This document shows positions 45,639 through 55,717 of a stretch of 64,000 nt of DNA, in pieces (position 1 is the first letter of the stretch; every line of letters begins with the position of its first letter). The stretch lies in contig NW_026516242.1 of assembly GCF_025602895.1 (NCBI RefSeq), positions 248,001 to 312,000 on the forward strand. Reading direction: 5' to 3'. The position numbers were made by a program, and so were the translations under genes. The notes beneath the pieces are model-generated. The model searched no databases, was not told the origin of the DNA, and saw only the letters and a program-made list of their open reading frames with translations. The stretch is from Polychytrium aggregatum (Eukaryota > Chytridiomycota > Chytridiomycetes > Polychytriales).

Positions 45639-46107
45639 GGAGATGCGAGCGAGCGAGCCAGAGCCGGATCCGCGCTGGGCAGACGAATCGGTTCGCGGAC
45701 CAGGCAAGTCTGAGCAAGTCTGTGCCGTGCAGGACAGCGATGCGAGTTCGGCCGCCGGCACCCCGACAGGCACACAGCATTCCCTCACACCGCACCGCCT
45801 GCATCGCCCCGCATACCAGACACATCGCATTCGCTGATACGCCAGACATCACATTCTCTGATACACCAGACACTTCGCGGCGCATTGCCTGCATGTGTTG
45901 TGTGTCTTGGTTGTGCCAGCGACCCCGTGCCACAGCCCGCGCGACGCGCAGCCGATGAATTCATCTGCGTCTATTAATTTCATTCGCAGCCAGCCTTGCG
46001 GTCGCGAAAAAAGCGTGACAACACTGGCAACCCCATCAGCTGCACTTGGTCTCTTTGCATCCCATCGCACCGCCGCTTGGACCACCGACCCTTCCGCACC
46101 CTCCAAG
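45639..46107. promoter_or_regulatory. shared upstream region of the SET and QCR10 genes
   Basis: 469 bp between divergent starts. A repeat of ACAC/TCACATT and ACACC motifs (about 45850-45900) may be regulatory; no clear TATA was found. Confidence 0.35.
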
Positions 46108-46537
46108 ATGCTCGACAACCACTCTGTCCTCGTTGCCCCCTGGATCCGCACCTTCCAGCGCATCGCCCACCGCAACAACCTCCGAGTCCTGTACGCATTC
46201 CGTCCTCAGCACCGCCGACAGCATCTGCACAGCGACTTGGCCGACAGCAATGATAGTGATGCGGGATGCGGCAGTTGGCCGGTTTGCCTCTGCCGGCACC
46301 GGCTCCCTCCGCGAGCCCCTCGGTGGTATCCCTCGCTGACCTATGCTCTTTCGCATCCCCCCCCCATGCACGCCTCGTAGCATCCCTACCCTTGCCATCT
46401 GGGGTGGTGCTGCCGGTGCCTTTGCCCTCAGCATCCTGGAAGTCGCTCCCCTCATCCAGCGAGATGTTCTCCAGCACATCCCCGTCGCTGGCAGCCTCTA
46501 CAAGGCCAGACTCGAGAAGGCTGCTCTCGTCGACTAA
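46108..46537 (+). CDS. QCR10: cytochrome bc1 complex subunit 10
   Basis: Small single-pass inner-membrane subunit of respiratory complex III. Exons 46108-46190 and 46381-46537, joined at phase 2, 79 residues (yeast Qcr10 is 77). The hydrophobic segment LIPTLAIWGGAAGAFALSI lies directly across the splice junction, followed by a soluble tail PLIQRDVLQHIPVAGSL that matches the FxxxIPxxG pattern of family members. The N-terminal half MLDNHSVLVAPWIRTFQRIAH is basic-amphipathic. Identification rests on size, single TM segment and the IPxxG block, so it is good but not certain. Confidence 0.8.
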
Positions 46538-46885
46538 ATTCCATACCAAATAACCTCGCCTTCCTTTGTCACCATCACGCTGCGTCTCATGCCGTTTCTC
46601 TGCTTGATCAACCAGGCAGGACCCTCGCTCCAAGGCACGTCCTTGGAAAATATATAAGCGCTTCACCACCCGAGCTGCCGGAGCTGCTGGAGCTGTGGCT
46701 TTGGACCTTCTATTTCCTCCCTGCCAGTATGACGCTCGTGGGATATGGCACAATCAAGGCACCACCACCATCACTGTCAACATCACCTCGGATGGCAATA
46801 TTGTTGGCGAATTGAGACAGGACGGGCAAAGAGGAACTCAGGATCTATTGGCTCTCAACGGCTGCGCCCTCAGCTCTGGGCGTCC
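46538..46885. other. gap between convergent QCR10 and PEX3
   Basis: 348 bp of 3' flanking DNA. A TATATAAG sequence at 46651-46658 has no gene downstream in a suitable position. Confidence 0.4.
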
Positions 46886-48915
46886 CTACTCGAAATCCGG
46901 CCAGCCTGTGAACACGATTGCGGAAAGCGCCTTGACCTCTGGAATCACCGAGATGGCCTGTTCGATGGATACGTGGCAGAAACGATTCGATGAGCAGCTG
47001 GGAACGAGCACGGAACACTACCTGGACCCGTGGCTAAGGAGGGCTGGCAGTCGTTCCCACACCCGACAGCGCCCCTCGGGAGACCCACCTCGATAAATCG
47101 ATTCGTATCGCTGGCAAGGATGTGGTCCACCACTCGCTCGACGCGGGGCAGCGCCGCAGCCAGAGGCATCGGTCGGCTGGACGGGGCGGGCGAGTCCGGG
47201 GTGCTTTCGTCGCCTGGTCCGGGCAAAGGTCCAGCCCTGGGCTTGGTCAAATTGACTTCCGGCGACAGCTCGGATTGCAGATAGAGGGCAAACAGATCAA
47301 AGGCGGCGTCCAGGCTTTTCTCGAAGCAGAGGAGAAAGTCGGTGCTGGGAGAGAAGTGTGGCACTCGATCAGCATTCGCAAGTGACGATCCGCGTATGCA
47401 TAGATGCTACCGGCGATGCCGCGTAGCAACCAGCTGAGACATGGTCGCTCACCTCTCGACAAAGTCCTGGGCTTCCGCCAAGAGATCCCTCAGCGGCTCA
47501 GATACAGCCGGGGTACCATTGCCGGCCATCGTGTGAGTAGCTTGCAGCAACACCAACGGCTCGGCCTCCTTCGGTGGAAACAGAATGCTGGATAGACGAT
47601 GGGGCTGACACAGATTCGCCGACACCTCGGTGCGGACATTCGCGACGATCTCGTTGAGCTTCTCATAGTCGACGCTGCTTCTGGGGGAGACCCTGTGGGC
47701 GAGCGAGCAAGCATCCGTGTGCGTCGGTGCAGATTCCTCTCCGTTAGTCGCTGCTTTACCACAGCCGAATCTCCCTGGTTGGAACTGCCTCGCTCGCGGA
47801 AGCACATCCGGCCTTGAGGCTGCGACAGCCAGATACTTACTCAGACAAACACGACTCGACTGCCCTCCGGACGTCGTCCAGACACGACTTCCAGCCGACG
47901 TTCAAGAAATACCAGCTAAAGGACAGGAACTGCCTCCTAGTCTCGACCGAGAGACCTTCTGCGCGCTTCTCGTCGATCTCCAGCTCGCCATCGTCCTCAC
48001 GGAAGAGTGTGTGGACGCTCTCGAGATAGGTGTGCCGGCCGACCAGGTTGAGCTGAATGTCCACAAACAGCGTCAAAAGCGATACGAAATAGATTGAAAC
48101 CACGGCCTTGATGAATGCTGGAGACATGTGCATGGAGGGACGTGGTCGAGGGAAGTTCAACCAGCGATTTGGGGCCAGCCCATGCGCAACCCAGGCGAGA
48201 CAGCGTTAGCGGGGCCGGCAAGCTGCTCAGAGAGATGACTCTGCGAGCCGTCTGGGATCGCACATGCCCGCCTGCCTGAACCATGATGCCGCAACTCACT
48301 CGCGGTCTTCATCTCATTCCAGAGCTCCGCCTTGGACTTCTGGGGTGCCTCTGTTGTTTCGGCATCCTCCATCGCAGCCGCCGGGATCTTCTTCATGCTC
48401 TGCAGCTGCTGCTTGAGTTCGGCCAGTCCAAGCTCCTTTGCAATCTCGTCGGCCCACGCCGGAATCATAATCCGCACCGTGAAGGCGCAGTCGTGCTGGT
48501 TTTGCTCGAATCGGCATTTCAGGCTGTGTTGCAGGTGAGGAGGTGAAAGCGAGCGACGCAGGCAGAGAGTTTGGTGAGGGAGGGAGGGATTAGATGCAAG
48601 ATCCAGTGCCAGGCATCGACAACGGCAGCATGGCTGCCACTGCAGTATCGCAGGAGACGACTAGTCATAAGAGCAGACTCCACAGACTCCAGGGACTGCA
48701 CGATCGTCGCGAACGAAACGAGAGGCCAACGACAGGGCACTACAGTACTTTTGCTTGGCTGTCCGCTGGATGGCGGACTGCTTTTCGTAATCACGCCACT
48801 GGCGCCGCACGAGGTGATAGAGGGTATAGCCAGTCGCAGCGATCCCGCCGGCATAGGCCAGCCGTTTGCGGTTTCGGGAGAGAAACGATTGGGTGGTATC
48901 CCAGACCCAGTTCAT
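46886..48915 (-). CDS. PEX3: peroxisomal biogenesis factor 3
   Basis: Peroxisomal membrane receptor for PEX19, needed for membrane protein insertion. Six exons: 48915-48749, 48523-48300, 48117-47841, 47692-47453, 47344-47089 and 46957-46886, 411 residues (family about 370-440). After MNWVWDTTQSFLSRNRKRL a hydrophobic segment (LAYAGGIAATGYTLYHLV) anchors the protein, followed by a basic RRQWRDYEKQ. The PEX3 core shows RFEQNQHDCAFTVRIMIPAW, VVSIYFVSLLTLFVDIQLNLVGRHTYLE, RRQFLSFSWYFLNVGWKSCLDDVRRAV and the terminal RVERVVDHILASDTNRFIEAISVIPEVKALSAIVF. The 72-nt last exon lies antisense to an open frame on the + strand and sets the gene end. An in-frame non-ATG extension exists upstream of 48915 but the ATG fits the family start. 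Confidence 0.94.
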
Positions 48916-49988
48916 GTCTTTTGGGTTGCTGGTGGTCAACAGCAGAGGCGCGAGTGAATACTGGATCGAAGGCGACTGAGGGGCGACGGGTGCCGCTGGC
49001 GAGTGGAAACCAAGTCGCAGAGGAGCGGCAGGTGTGCAGGAGCAGCAGCAGCAGGCCAGTCTCTCTGGGTCTGGGTCTGGGCAGGGGGCCGGAAGCCAGA
49101 TGCGAGTGAGAGAACGACCGTGCCAGTGTGCAGAGGACGACGGATGGACGAGACGCCGGCGGCCGATGGGCTTTCACATGGGCTCAGGCGGGGCCGGTCG
49201 ACAGCATGCAGAGCACGGAGGCAGCCAGGGCTCGCGGGCACCCATTGCAGCCATGCCTGGACGGACGGACGGATGGATGGATGGCGGACGGGGTCTTGCT
49301 TCGACGAGCCCAGGACTCATTTGAGGACCCGAACGTCGCATTGGAAGGAAGGCTGGCCGTGCGCGAGGCAAACCACCGACGCAGCAGCCGATCAAGCAGC
49401 CGACGCAGCAACCGACCGAGCGGGCCCGATATTGATACAAGATTGCGAGAGCGGGCTGCCTTGATACCGGCTGTGTCCTCCGAGTGGCATATCGAAATGT
49501 GCCTAAATCCCAAAGTCCGCCATGCGGTCTGCGGCCTGGGATGAGTGTCGCTGCTTTCCTCGGTGCTGCGGCAGCCAGCGATCCCACGGCCGATCACCCC
49601 ATGGCAAGCGACACTCCCCAGGACCGAGCTCTGCTGCGGCCTCGGTGACAAGACCAAAGGCCGACAGCCCGGGTAGCAACTTTGGCATTGGTGGGCTCGC
49701 TCCGGCAGTCTCCGCATGGGGGTGACAAATCAACATGGATAAATATCACCACCGATCCATCACCACCGATCCATCACCACCGATCCATCACCACCGATCC
49801 ATCAGCACCCATCAGCACCCAGCATCCAGCACCCATCAGCACCCAGCATCCATCAGCACCACGCATCGGCTCCAAGTCCCACCACCACTAATTCCTGTTA
49901 TCTGCTACTGCTATTTTCTTTCTGTCTCTCCAAAGCATCTGTCACTATCTCGTCTGTTCCGGACCACTCCTGCTCTACTCGTGCAACC
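48916..49988. promoter_or_regulatory. shared upstream region of PEX3 and the CK2-like gene
   Basis: About 1.07 kb between divergent starts, with GGACGGACGGATGGATGG (about 49260-49277), GCAGCCGA/CAGCCGAC direct repeats (49380-49415) and two minisatellite blocks (49745-49868). No gene recognised. Confidence 0.5.
49745..49868. repeat. minisatellite: 4 copies of a 14-bp unit, then ATCAGCACCC variants
   Basis: Perfect 14-bp units at 49745-49758, 49759-49772, 49773-49786 and 49787-49800 (ATCACCACCGATCC), followed by irregular ATCAGCACCC/AGCATCC units to about 49868. It lies about 120-240 bp upstream of the CK2-like start codon. Confidence 0.9.
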
Positions 49989-51305
49989 ATGGCCAGCCTC
50001 CACATTCTCAACATCCGCCGCAACAGCAGCTCCTACGAAACTCTGCTTGACTCCGACCGTCAGAGCGTTCGCAGCCTTGAAAGCAGTGTCCGTGCCAGCT
50101 GCGTCTCCTCCGACTCGGAGCAGACCCTCCATGCCGATAGTGTCGGCAGATCTCGTCCCGATCTCAAACGAATCGGGTTTGGAAGTCAGTACGTGCCCCT
50201 CGCTGGCGGCAATCTTGCTGCTGGAATCAGGAGCGGAAATACAGACTCGCTCTGGAAGTCATGGATACCCCCTGTGTTGTAAGTACTGACGTATTCGAGA
50301 CATTCAAATCACGATTCTCGTTGCTGGTACTCGTTGCTGATACTCGTTGCTGGTACTCGTCGTCGCAGAAAGGAAGCTCGGTTCGTCTTCGGAGACACCC
50401 TCGCCTCAGGCCCCTCCGCCAACGTCTACAAGGCCCTTGATCGAGTATCGGGCGAGACGGTGGCCATCAAGCTTGTGCGCAAGGGGAAGCGAGACGCTCG
50501 CGTGCTCAGGGAGATGTTCATCCTGAACGAACTCCACGAGGTGCCAGGCGTTGTCGGCTTTGCCGGCGCCTTCCAAGAACCCGAGCCCAAGCTGTTTGCG
50601 GGCCCGGCCAAGTGGTCGGGACTTGTTCTGGAGTATTCCGAGCGCCTGCCTTGGTCCTATCTCAACGCCCAGATCGATTTGGCCGGCATCCAGCGCTATG
50701 TGCACCAGCTGCTCTCGTCGCTCAGCCATGTGCATTCCATGGGCATCATGCACAGGGACATCAAGCCCCAGGCCCTGCTCTACAACCCAACGACCCGGAT
50801 GCTGCTGATTACCGACTGGGGCCATGCCGACTTTGTCGTGCCGGGCAAGCGCTATCCCACCCAGGGTGTTTCTTCGGCGCACAACATGCCTCCCGAGTAC
50901 TTTTTGGATGTCGAGCACTATACAAGCTCGGTCGATCTCTGGGCCGTGGGCTGCGTCCTGGGCTCGTTGCTGTTCCGTACCTCGACGTTCTTCAAGGGCG
51001 AGACGCCAGAGGTCCAAGAGCAGTTCAACGTCATTGTCCGCACCCTGGGCGGCGTCGATCTTGTGGCCTACTGCAAGCGAGCCTCGATCCCAGCCTTCAA
51101 GGCCGAGCGACTGCTCTACGACCCCATCGATACCTACCATCGACAGGCCTGGCAGGATCGAGTGACGCCTCTGAACCAGTCCCGCATCACCCCCGAGGGA
51201 CTCGATCTCCTGAACCAGCTGCTCTGCTACGACCCCGACCTCCGACCGACAGCAGCCGAGGCCCTGCGACATCCGTTCTTTGGCTCTCTCTCGACGGCGA
51301 ACTAG
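49989..51305 (+). CDS. CK2-alpha-like kinase homologue, probable pseudokinase
   Basis: Exons 49989-50278 and 50369-51305, 408 residues. An N-terminal Ser-rich extension of about 95 residues is followed by a kinase fold most like casein kinase 2 alpha: SMGIMHRDIKPQALLY, then LLITDWGHADFVVPGKRY (the DWG and PGKxY that distinguish CK2), SVDLWAVGCVLGSLLFRTSTFF and SPEGLDLLNQLL-like C-lobe helices. The ATP-site Lys (VAIKLVRKGKR) and HRD Asp are kept. However, the catalytic-loop Asn (HRDxKxxN) is Ala, the first Gly of the glycine loop is Ala (LASGPSANVY), and the APE/activation segment is altered (SSAHNMPPEYF). Metal binding is therefore expected to be weak, making a pseudokinase or atypical kinase more likely. 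The first intron splits VL|K just before the kinase domain. Confidence 0.85.
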
Positions 51306-51702
51306 AAGCTGCGGATTGATGGAATACACATTCAGTAAATTGCTTACTCGAGCGATGATATGCAGCAACTCGTGGGCAGCGATTGGAGTTGGGGCGATGG
51401 ATCCAAAGAAACCGCATATGAATAGCAGGTGAGCTGTGAGAGGGGTTGGGTTGAGAAGCAACGAGGGATGAATGCAAGAGGGGGAACAGATACACAGGTA
51501 GATTGATGCGAAAGAGTTGGGTAGTCGCAGGCAGGCGGGTCGTGCGGATGCAGATTGCCGACGTCATCGGATGGACAATGCCGTAAGCGAAGAGTGGCAT
51601 GGAGCCCAGCAGCGGTAGCAGCAGCAGCAGTCGAATTGGGGGCGGCGCAGAGTGATGTTGCCTTCGAGCCGACAGCCTGCCGGCAGGTTGCCGACGGCAA
51701 GC
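51306..51702. other. gap between convergent CK2-like and F-box genes
   Basis: About 400 bp of 3' flanking sequence. GGCAGCAGCAG repeats near 51608-51634. Nothing else seen. Confidence 0.45.
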
Positions 51703-52320
51703 TTATGCGTTCTTGTAACGCAGGATGTGGGTCTCGACCGGGTGTCCGTCCCAGAGTCTGAAGGTGATGCAGGAGCCCAGTTTCATTGGATGTCCGTAGA
51801 ATTCAAAGCCTGTAGCCCGCACCTGGAAGGCAGCGCCCTTGGTATCTCGACGCACCCAGACTCGCTTGCCCAGGTCGGTCTTGAGGATCTTTGCGGGATC
51901 GGGAGACTCTTTCTGGCAGAGGACGCCTGCATGGGTGGCCGAGTCCACTAGCTTCTTTTCCAAAAATTCAATCTTGGCCATCTTGGCATCGACGGAGCAG
52001 ACCCGGGCAAAGACGGCGATGGTGCCCAGGCCGGCGGCCGTGCTTCGGGCATGCGACACCAAGATGTCGGAGACTTTGAGGGGGTAGATGTGGGCCGAAT
52101 ACACATAGAAGGCGAGAGCATGGAAGGCCTTGGAGCACTGCATGCACTTGCGGAGCTGGGCAGGCGACATGAACGAGAAGATGATGATGTAGAGTTCGTT
52201 CGGCAGCAGCGGAATCGGCGACCGAGGCTGGTGGCTGGGCTGGGAGAGCCGAGCTGCATGGCCAAGGCGGTGCTGGACCACTGCTCCAGCATGCGGCGGC
52301 CGGTGGTTGAGCGTTTCCAT
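51703..52320 (-). CDS. F-box-like protein
   Basis: 205 residues, single exon. An F-box-like segment is near residues 38-70: PLLPNELYIIIFSFMSPAQL, followed by RKCMQCSKAFHALAFYVYS, with the LPxEL start and hydrophobic spacing of F-boxes. It is followed by about 130 residues with no recognised repeats (a beta-rich stretch RVWVRRDTKGAAFQVRATGFEFYG). F-box proteins usually present substrates to SCF ubiquitin ligases. No WD40 or LRR substrate-binding domain is evident, so the target and even ligase function are unclear. It is divergent from the desaturase. Confidence 0.6.
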   Translation of the reverse strand: METLNHRPPHAGAVVQHRLGHAARLSQPSHQPRSPIPLLPNELYIIIFSFMSPAQLRKCMQCSKAFHALAFYVYSAHIYPLKVSDILVSHARSTAAGLGTIAVFARVCSVDAKMAKIEFLEKKLVDSATHAGVLCQKESPDPAKILKTDLGKRVWVRRDTKGAAFQVRATGFEFYGHPMKLGSCITFRLWDGHPVETHILRYKNA

Positions 52321-52869
52321 GGTGGAGGGGAGATGCGGATGCCGACGGTGGAAGCCTGGGGGAGGGGAGCAGATACGGGCAGAGTCGGTGGACGGAGCAT
52401 TGGATGCCCAAAGGCCGGGTGGCGATTTGTCATTGGGACGATCCGCTTTGGCATCGGCGCGCCGAACAAGACGGCGAACAAGACGGCGAACAAGACGACG
52501 ATATAACTGCCGCTGGTGATATCACGGACTGGACGCCCAAGTATACGGCCAAGCGCATGGTGTGATCGACTGTCACTTCGACCATCACTTCGACCATCGC
52601 TTCGACCATCGCTTCGACTCGCCGGGTCAATTCGGCGCAGCGATTCGCCCCCGCCCCCGCCATCACCCTGACCCACCCGGCAAGCAGAAAAAAGTCACGG
52701 GAGGTCCATTTCCATCGCAATCGCAATCGCAATCGCAACCGCAACCGCAACCGCACTTGCCATCGCACTCGCAAAAGATTCCGCCGTCGCTCCCTTTGCT
52801 CTTTTGCCCTCTTGCTCTTGTGCTCCCGCAGAGCTCCCGCAGGTCCATCTCTCGGCTCGACCGTCTGCC
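52321..52869. promoter_or_regulatory. shared upstream region of the F-box and desaturase genes
   Basis: 549 bp between divergent starts. Contains GACGGCGAACAA repeats (52470-52498), CATCGCTTCGACCATC repeats (52570-52620) and a GCAATC/GCAACC hexamer block (52714-52755). No gene recognised. Confidence 0.45.
52714..52755. repeat. GCAATC/GCAACC hexamer repeat
   Basis: Tandem hexamers TCGCAA and CCGCAA, the reverse complement of the TTGCGR pattern at 22390-22426, about 115 bp upstream of the desaturase start codon. Confidence 0.88.
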
Positions 52870-54617
52870 ATGATCACCACCACCACCACCGCCGCCGACC
52901 CCGCCGCCCTCCCGGCCTTCACCTCGGAGCAGCTCGCCGCCCATAACACCGACGCCTCGCTCTGGGTCGCCATCCGCGGCATGGTCTACGACGTCACCCA
53001 GTTTGCCAACCGCCATCCCGGCGGCAAGGACATGCTGCGGATCGCTGCCGGTCGGGACGCCACCCAGATGTTTGAAATGTACCATCCGCTCGAGACCTCC
53101 AAGCTCCTGTCCAAGTTCCGGATCGGCCGGCTCGTCTCGGCCCGCACCCCAACCTTCCCGGAGCCCTCGGTCTTCCACCGGACCATCAAGCAGCGGGTCG
53201 AGCTCGAGTTTTTCAAGACCAGGGACCTCAAGAACCACCTCGGCGCCTGGATCCGCTACGCAGTCGTCTTTGCCTCGCTGCTGGTCTCCTACTATCTGCA
53301 GTTCTACTCGCCCGTGTTCTCTCAGTCGCTGTGGCTGCAGATCCCTCTGGCCGTGATCCTGGGCTTTGCCTGTGCCCAGATCGGCCTCAATCCCCTGCAC
53401 GACGGCACTCACTGCGCCATCACCCGCTCGCCTCTTGTCTGGACCATCCTCGGCTCGACTCACGACTTTTTCAACGGAACCTCTCATCTCATTTGGATCT
53501 GTAAGTCGCTGGGGACTGGCGGGACCACCTCCTGGGTGCAGGGCCATCTCCTGTGTGCAAGGATAACCTCCTGTGTGTGCAGGAAGGTCCGATGTATCGT
53601 TTTGATTTGTTGTGTGCTCGATGGAGGCGTGCATGAGCAGTAGCTCGGTGTCCCTGACATCGCTAACCACCTGGCAACAATCCCCGGAACAAACTACTCT
53701 TTCTGCGGCCAGACCAGCATGTGGTCGGGCATCATCCCTTCACCAACATCACCGGCGCTGATCCCGACATTACCACCGACATCCGCCGCGTTGAGGAGCA
53801 GCAGCGCTGGAGCCCGTTCTATCGTTACCAGGCATACTTTATTCCAGTTGCGTAAGTGCCGAGCGTATGGCGATGGGCAGGCAAGCCCCCGGTGAATGCC
53901 GGCCAATGCCAGCGAACGCTGATGAATGCCCACGAGTGTTCGTGAGTCTCAGGGCCAGCATCGCAATGTTTCGCTCAGGCTGACGCCGATTCCGCCACCG
54001 CTGGCTTCCCAAACGCACACAGATACGGCTTGCTGGCGCTCAAGTTCCGCCTGTCGGATATCAAGACCCTGTACATCACCAAGAGCATGGACGGCCACCA
54101 GATCAACCCCCCTCCTCTCCACCACCATCTGATCTTTTGGGGCGGCAAGCTCTTCTGGGCCTTCTACCGGGTTGTTCTCCCCCTGGCCTTTGGCGTGCCC
54201 CTGTCGACCGTCCTGATCCTGCTCGTTGTCTCGGACTTGGTGTCGTCCTACTGGCTCTCGTTCACCTTCCAGGCTAACCACGTCGTGGATGATGTCCTCT
54301 GGCCCCATCCCGACAAGGGCGGCCAGATCACCATGGACTGGGCGGAGATGCAGGTCCAGACGACGCTCGACTATGCGCACGAGTCGTGGTTCTGGACCTC
54401 GACCGCTGGAGCCCTGAACTACCAGGCTGTGCACCACCTGTTCCCTGGCGTCAACCAGCACTGGTACCCTGCCATCCTCGACATTGTCAAGGAGACGTGC
54501 AAGGAGTTCAACATCAAGTACATCATCGAGCCCTCGTTCAACCAGGCGCTGCGAAAGCACCTGTCTCACCTTGATAAGATGGGACAGGAGCCCAAGGGCA
54601 GTTCCAAGCGTGACTGA
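52870..54617 (+). CDS. front-end fatty acid desaturase with N-terminal cytochrome b5
   Basis: Membrane desaturase inserting a double bond between an existing one and the carboxyl end (delta-5/6/4/8 type), using cytochrome b5 fused to the enzyme. Exons 52870-53500, 53713-53851 and 54023-54617, 454 residues. The b5 domain has the heme ligand motif RHPGGKDM (about residues 51-58). His boxes: LHDGTH (HXXXH), YQHVVGHHPFTN (HXXHH, split by intron 1 after I/Y) and YQAVHHLFPGV (QXXHH, the Gln signature of front-end enzymes). Hydrophobic segments surround the boxes. The positional specificity cannot be read from sequence. Such enzymes are frequent in chytrids and Mucoromycota and scarce in Dikarya, which supports an early-diverging fungal source. 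Confidence 0.94.
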
Positions 54618-55717
54618 TCGGGCTTGCATCCCCTGCACCACCTTCGAGCGGGCGCTTCTTCCCTGGTCCTTCTGGCCACATGCACCTGTGCACTCTGTTA
54701 TTGATCTTTGCCGAAATCTTCCTTTGCTCCAGCCCTCCGTTGCCACCGATTTTACCCATCCGATACTTTCCCGAGGCTAGTCCTGCGTTCTTCTGTCCAA
54801 GTGGCCCCTCCTGCGTCCTCAGCGACAGCGGCACCATGGCGTGCCTTTCTTTCCTCCTCCCCTCCCGAATAATATGTGTGTGTGTCAGTCCACATGGCCG
54901 CTGTCCCTGGAAATCCACTGGGTGTTGGTCGATGGGGACCTGCTCCGAAGCGCAACAAGCGGGCGAGCACACTGCCAGAGTCTAGACGGCCAACCGAAAG
55001 ACGGACCATGGCAATATGCGCAACTGGACGAAGCCGCCAGACGACCAGCCAAACCGACAGTGATTGGAACGCGCTGGACCCGGCATGACCAGGCCGCAGA
55101 GACATGGGAGTGGCGTTGCCTGGACATGCGGCTGCTTCAGCGCCGATCAAGGCCCGGACATCTCACTCCCAGCGCAAAACTCGGTCGTCAGCTCTCCGTT
55201 CCCATCGCTCTCTGTCTGCTCCATTGCTCCCGCAGCACCCTGAGGCCCCGTCCGCATCGATCGCTTCCCTCCTTCGCAGCCGCCGCTGGCTCTTTCCCGT
55301 CACTGCTCTCGTCTGCGGACGCAGCTCCAGCAAGCACCAACACCAGCCCGCCAGCGCGGGTGTCCGATAGTAAGTGCTGCCATCGACCCTGGGTAGCTTC
55401 CGCAAGCCCTCGCTCCTTAACCCTGTCGGGGGCCATTTGCTTGCTCCTTTCGGATGCTCTGGCGCCTTCGCCACGCATCCATCGGACCGCTCTGCTTGGG
55501 AGCGGCTGCCGTGGTCTCGGCGCTGTTCGATTCCAGGAGCATCGCTGTTTGGTCCCAGCATTCTGCCTCTTCGCTTGCACGGGGTGGATCACGGTTGTTA
55601 TTAACTATTTCTACCACTTGGCTGGGGGGGGGGATAATACAGCACAACCATCCTGCAGTCCAAGATCGAGCCCGACTCCAAGATCGAGCCCGCCATTACC
55701 CATAGCCTTCGCCTCTC
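54618..55717. other. intergenic region between desaturase and PCNA-like gene
   Basis: About 1.1 kb. A stop-poor frame crosses much of it and enters the PCNA-like gene but encodes no recognisable domain. A poly-G run is at 55623-55632. Confidence 0.45.

Noticed and set aside
46695-47096. 133-codon + strand open frame
   Set aside because: It runs antisense through the last two PEX3 exons, and the PEX3 C-terminus is well supported. A nearby TATA-like sequence is insufficient.
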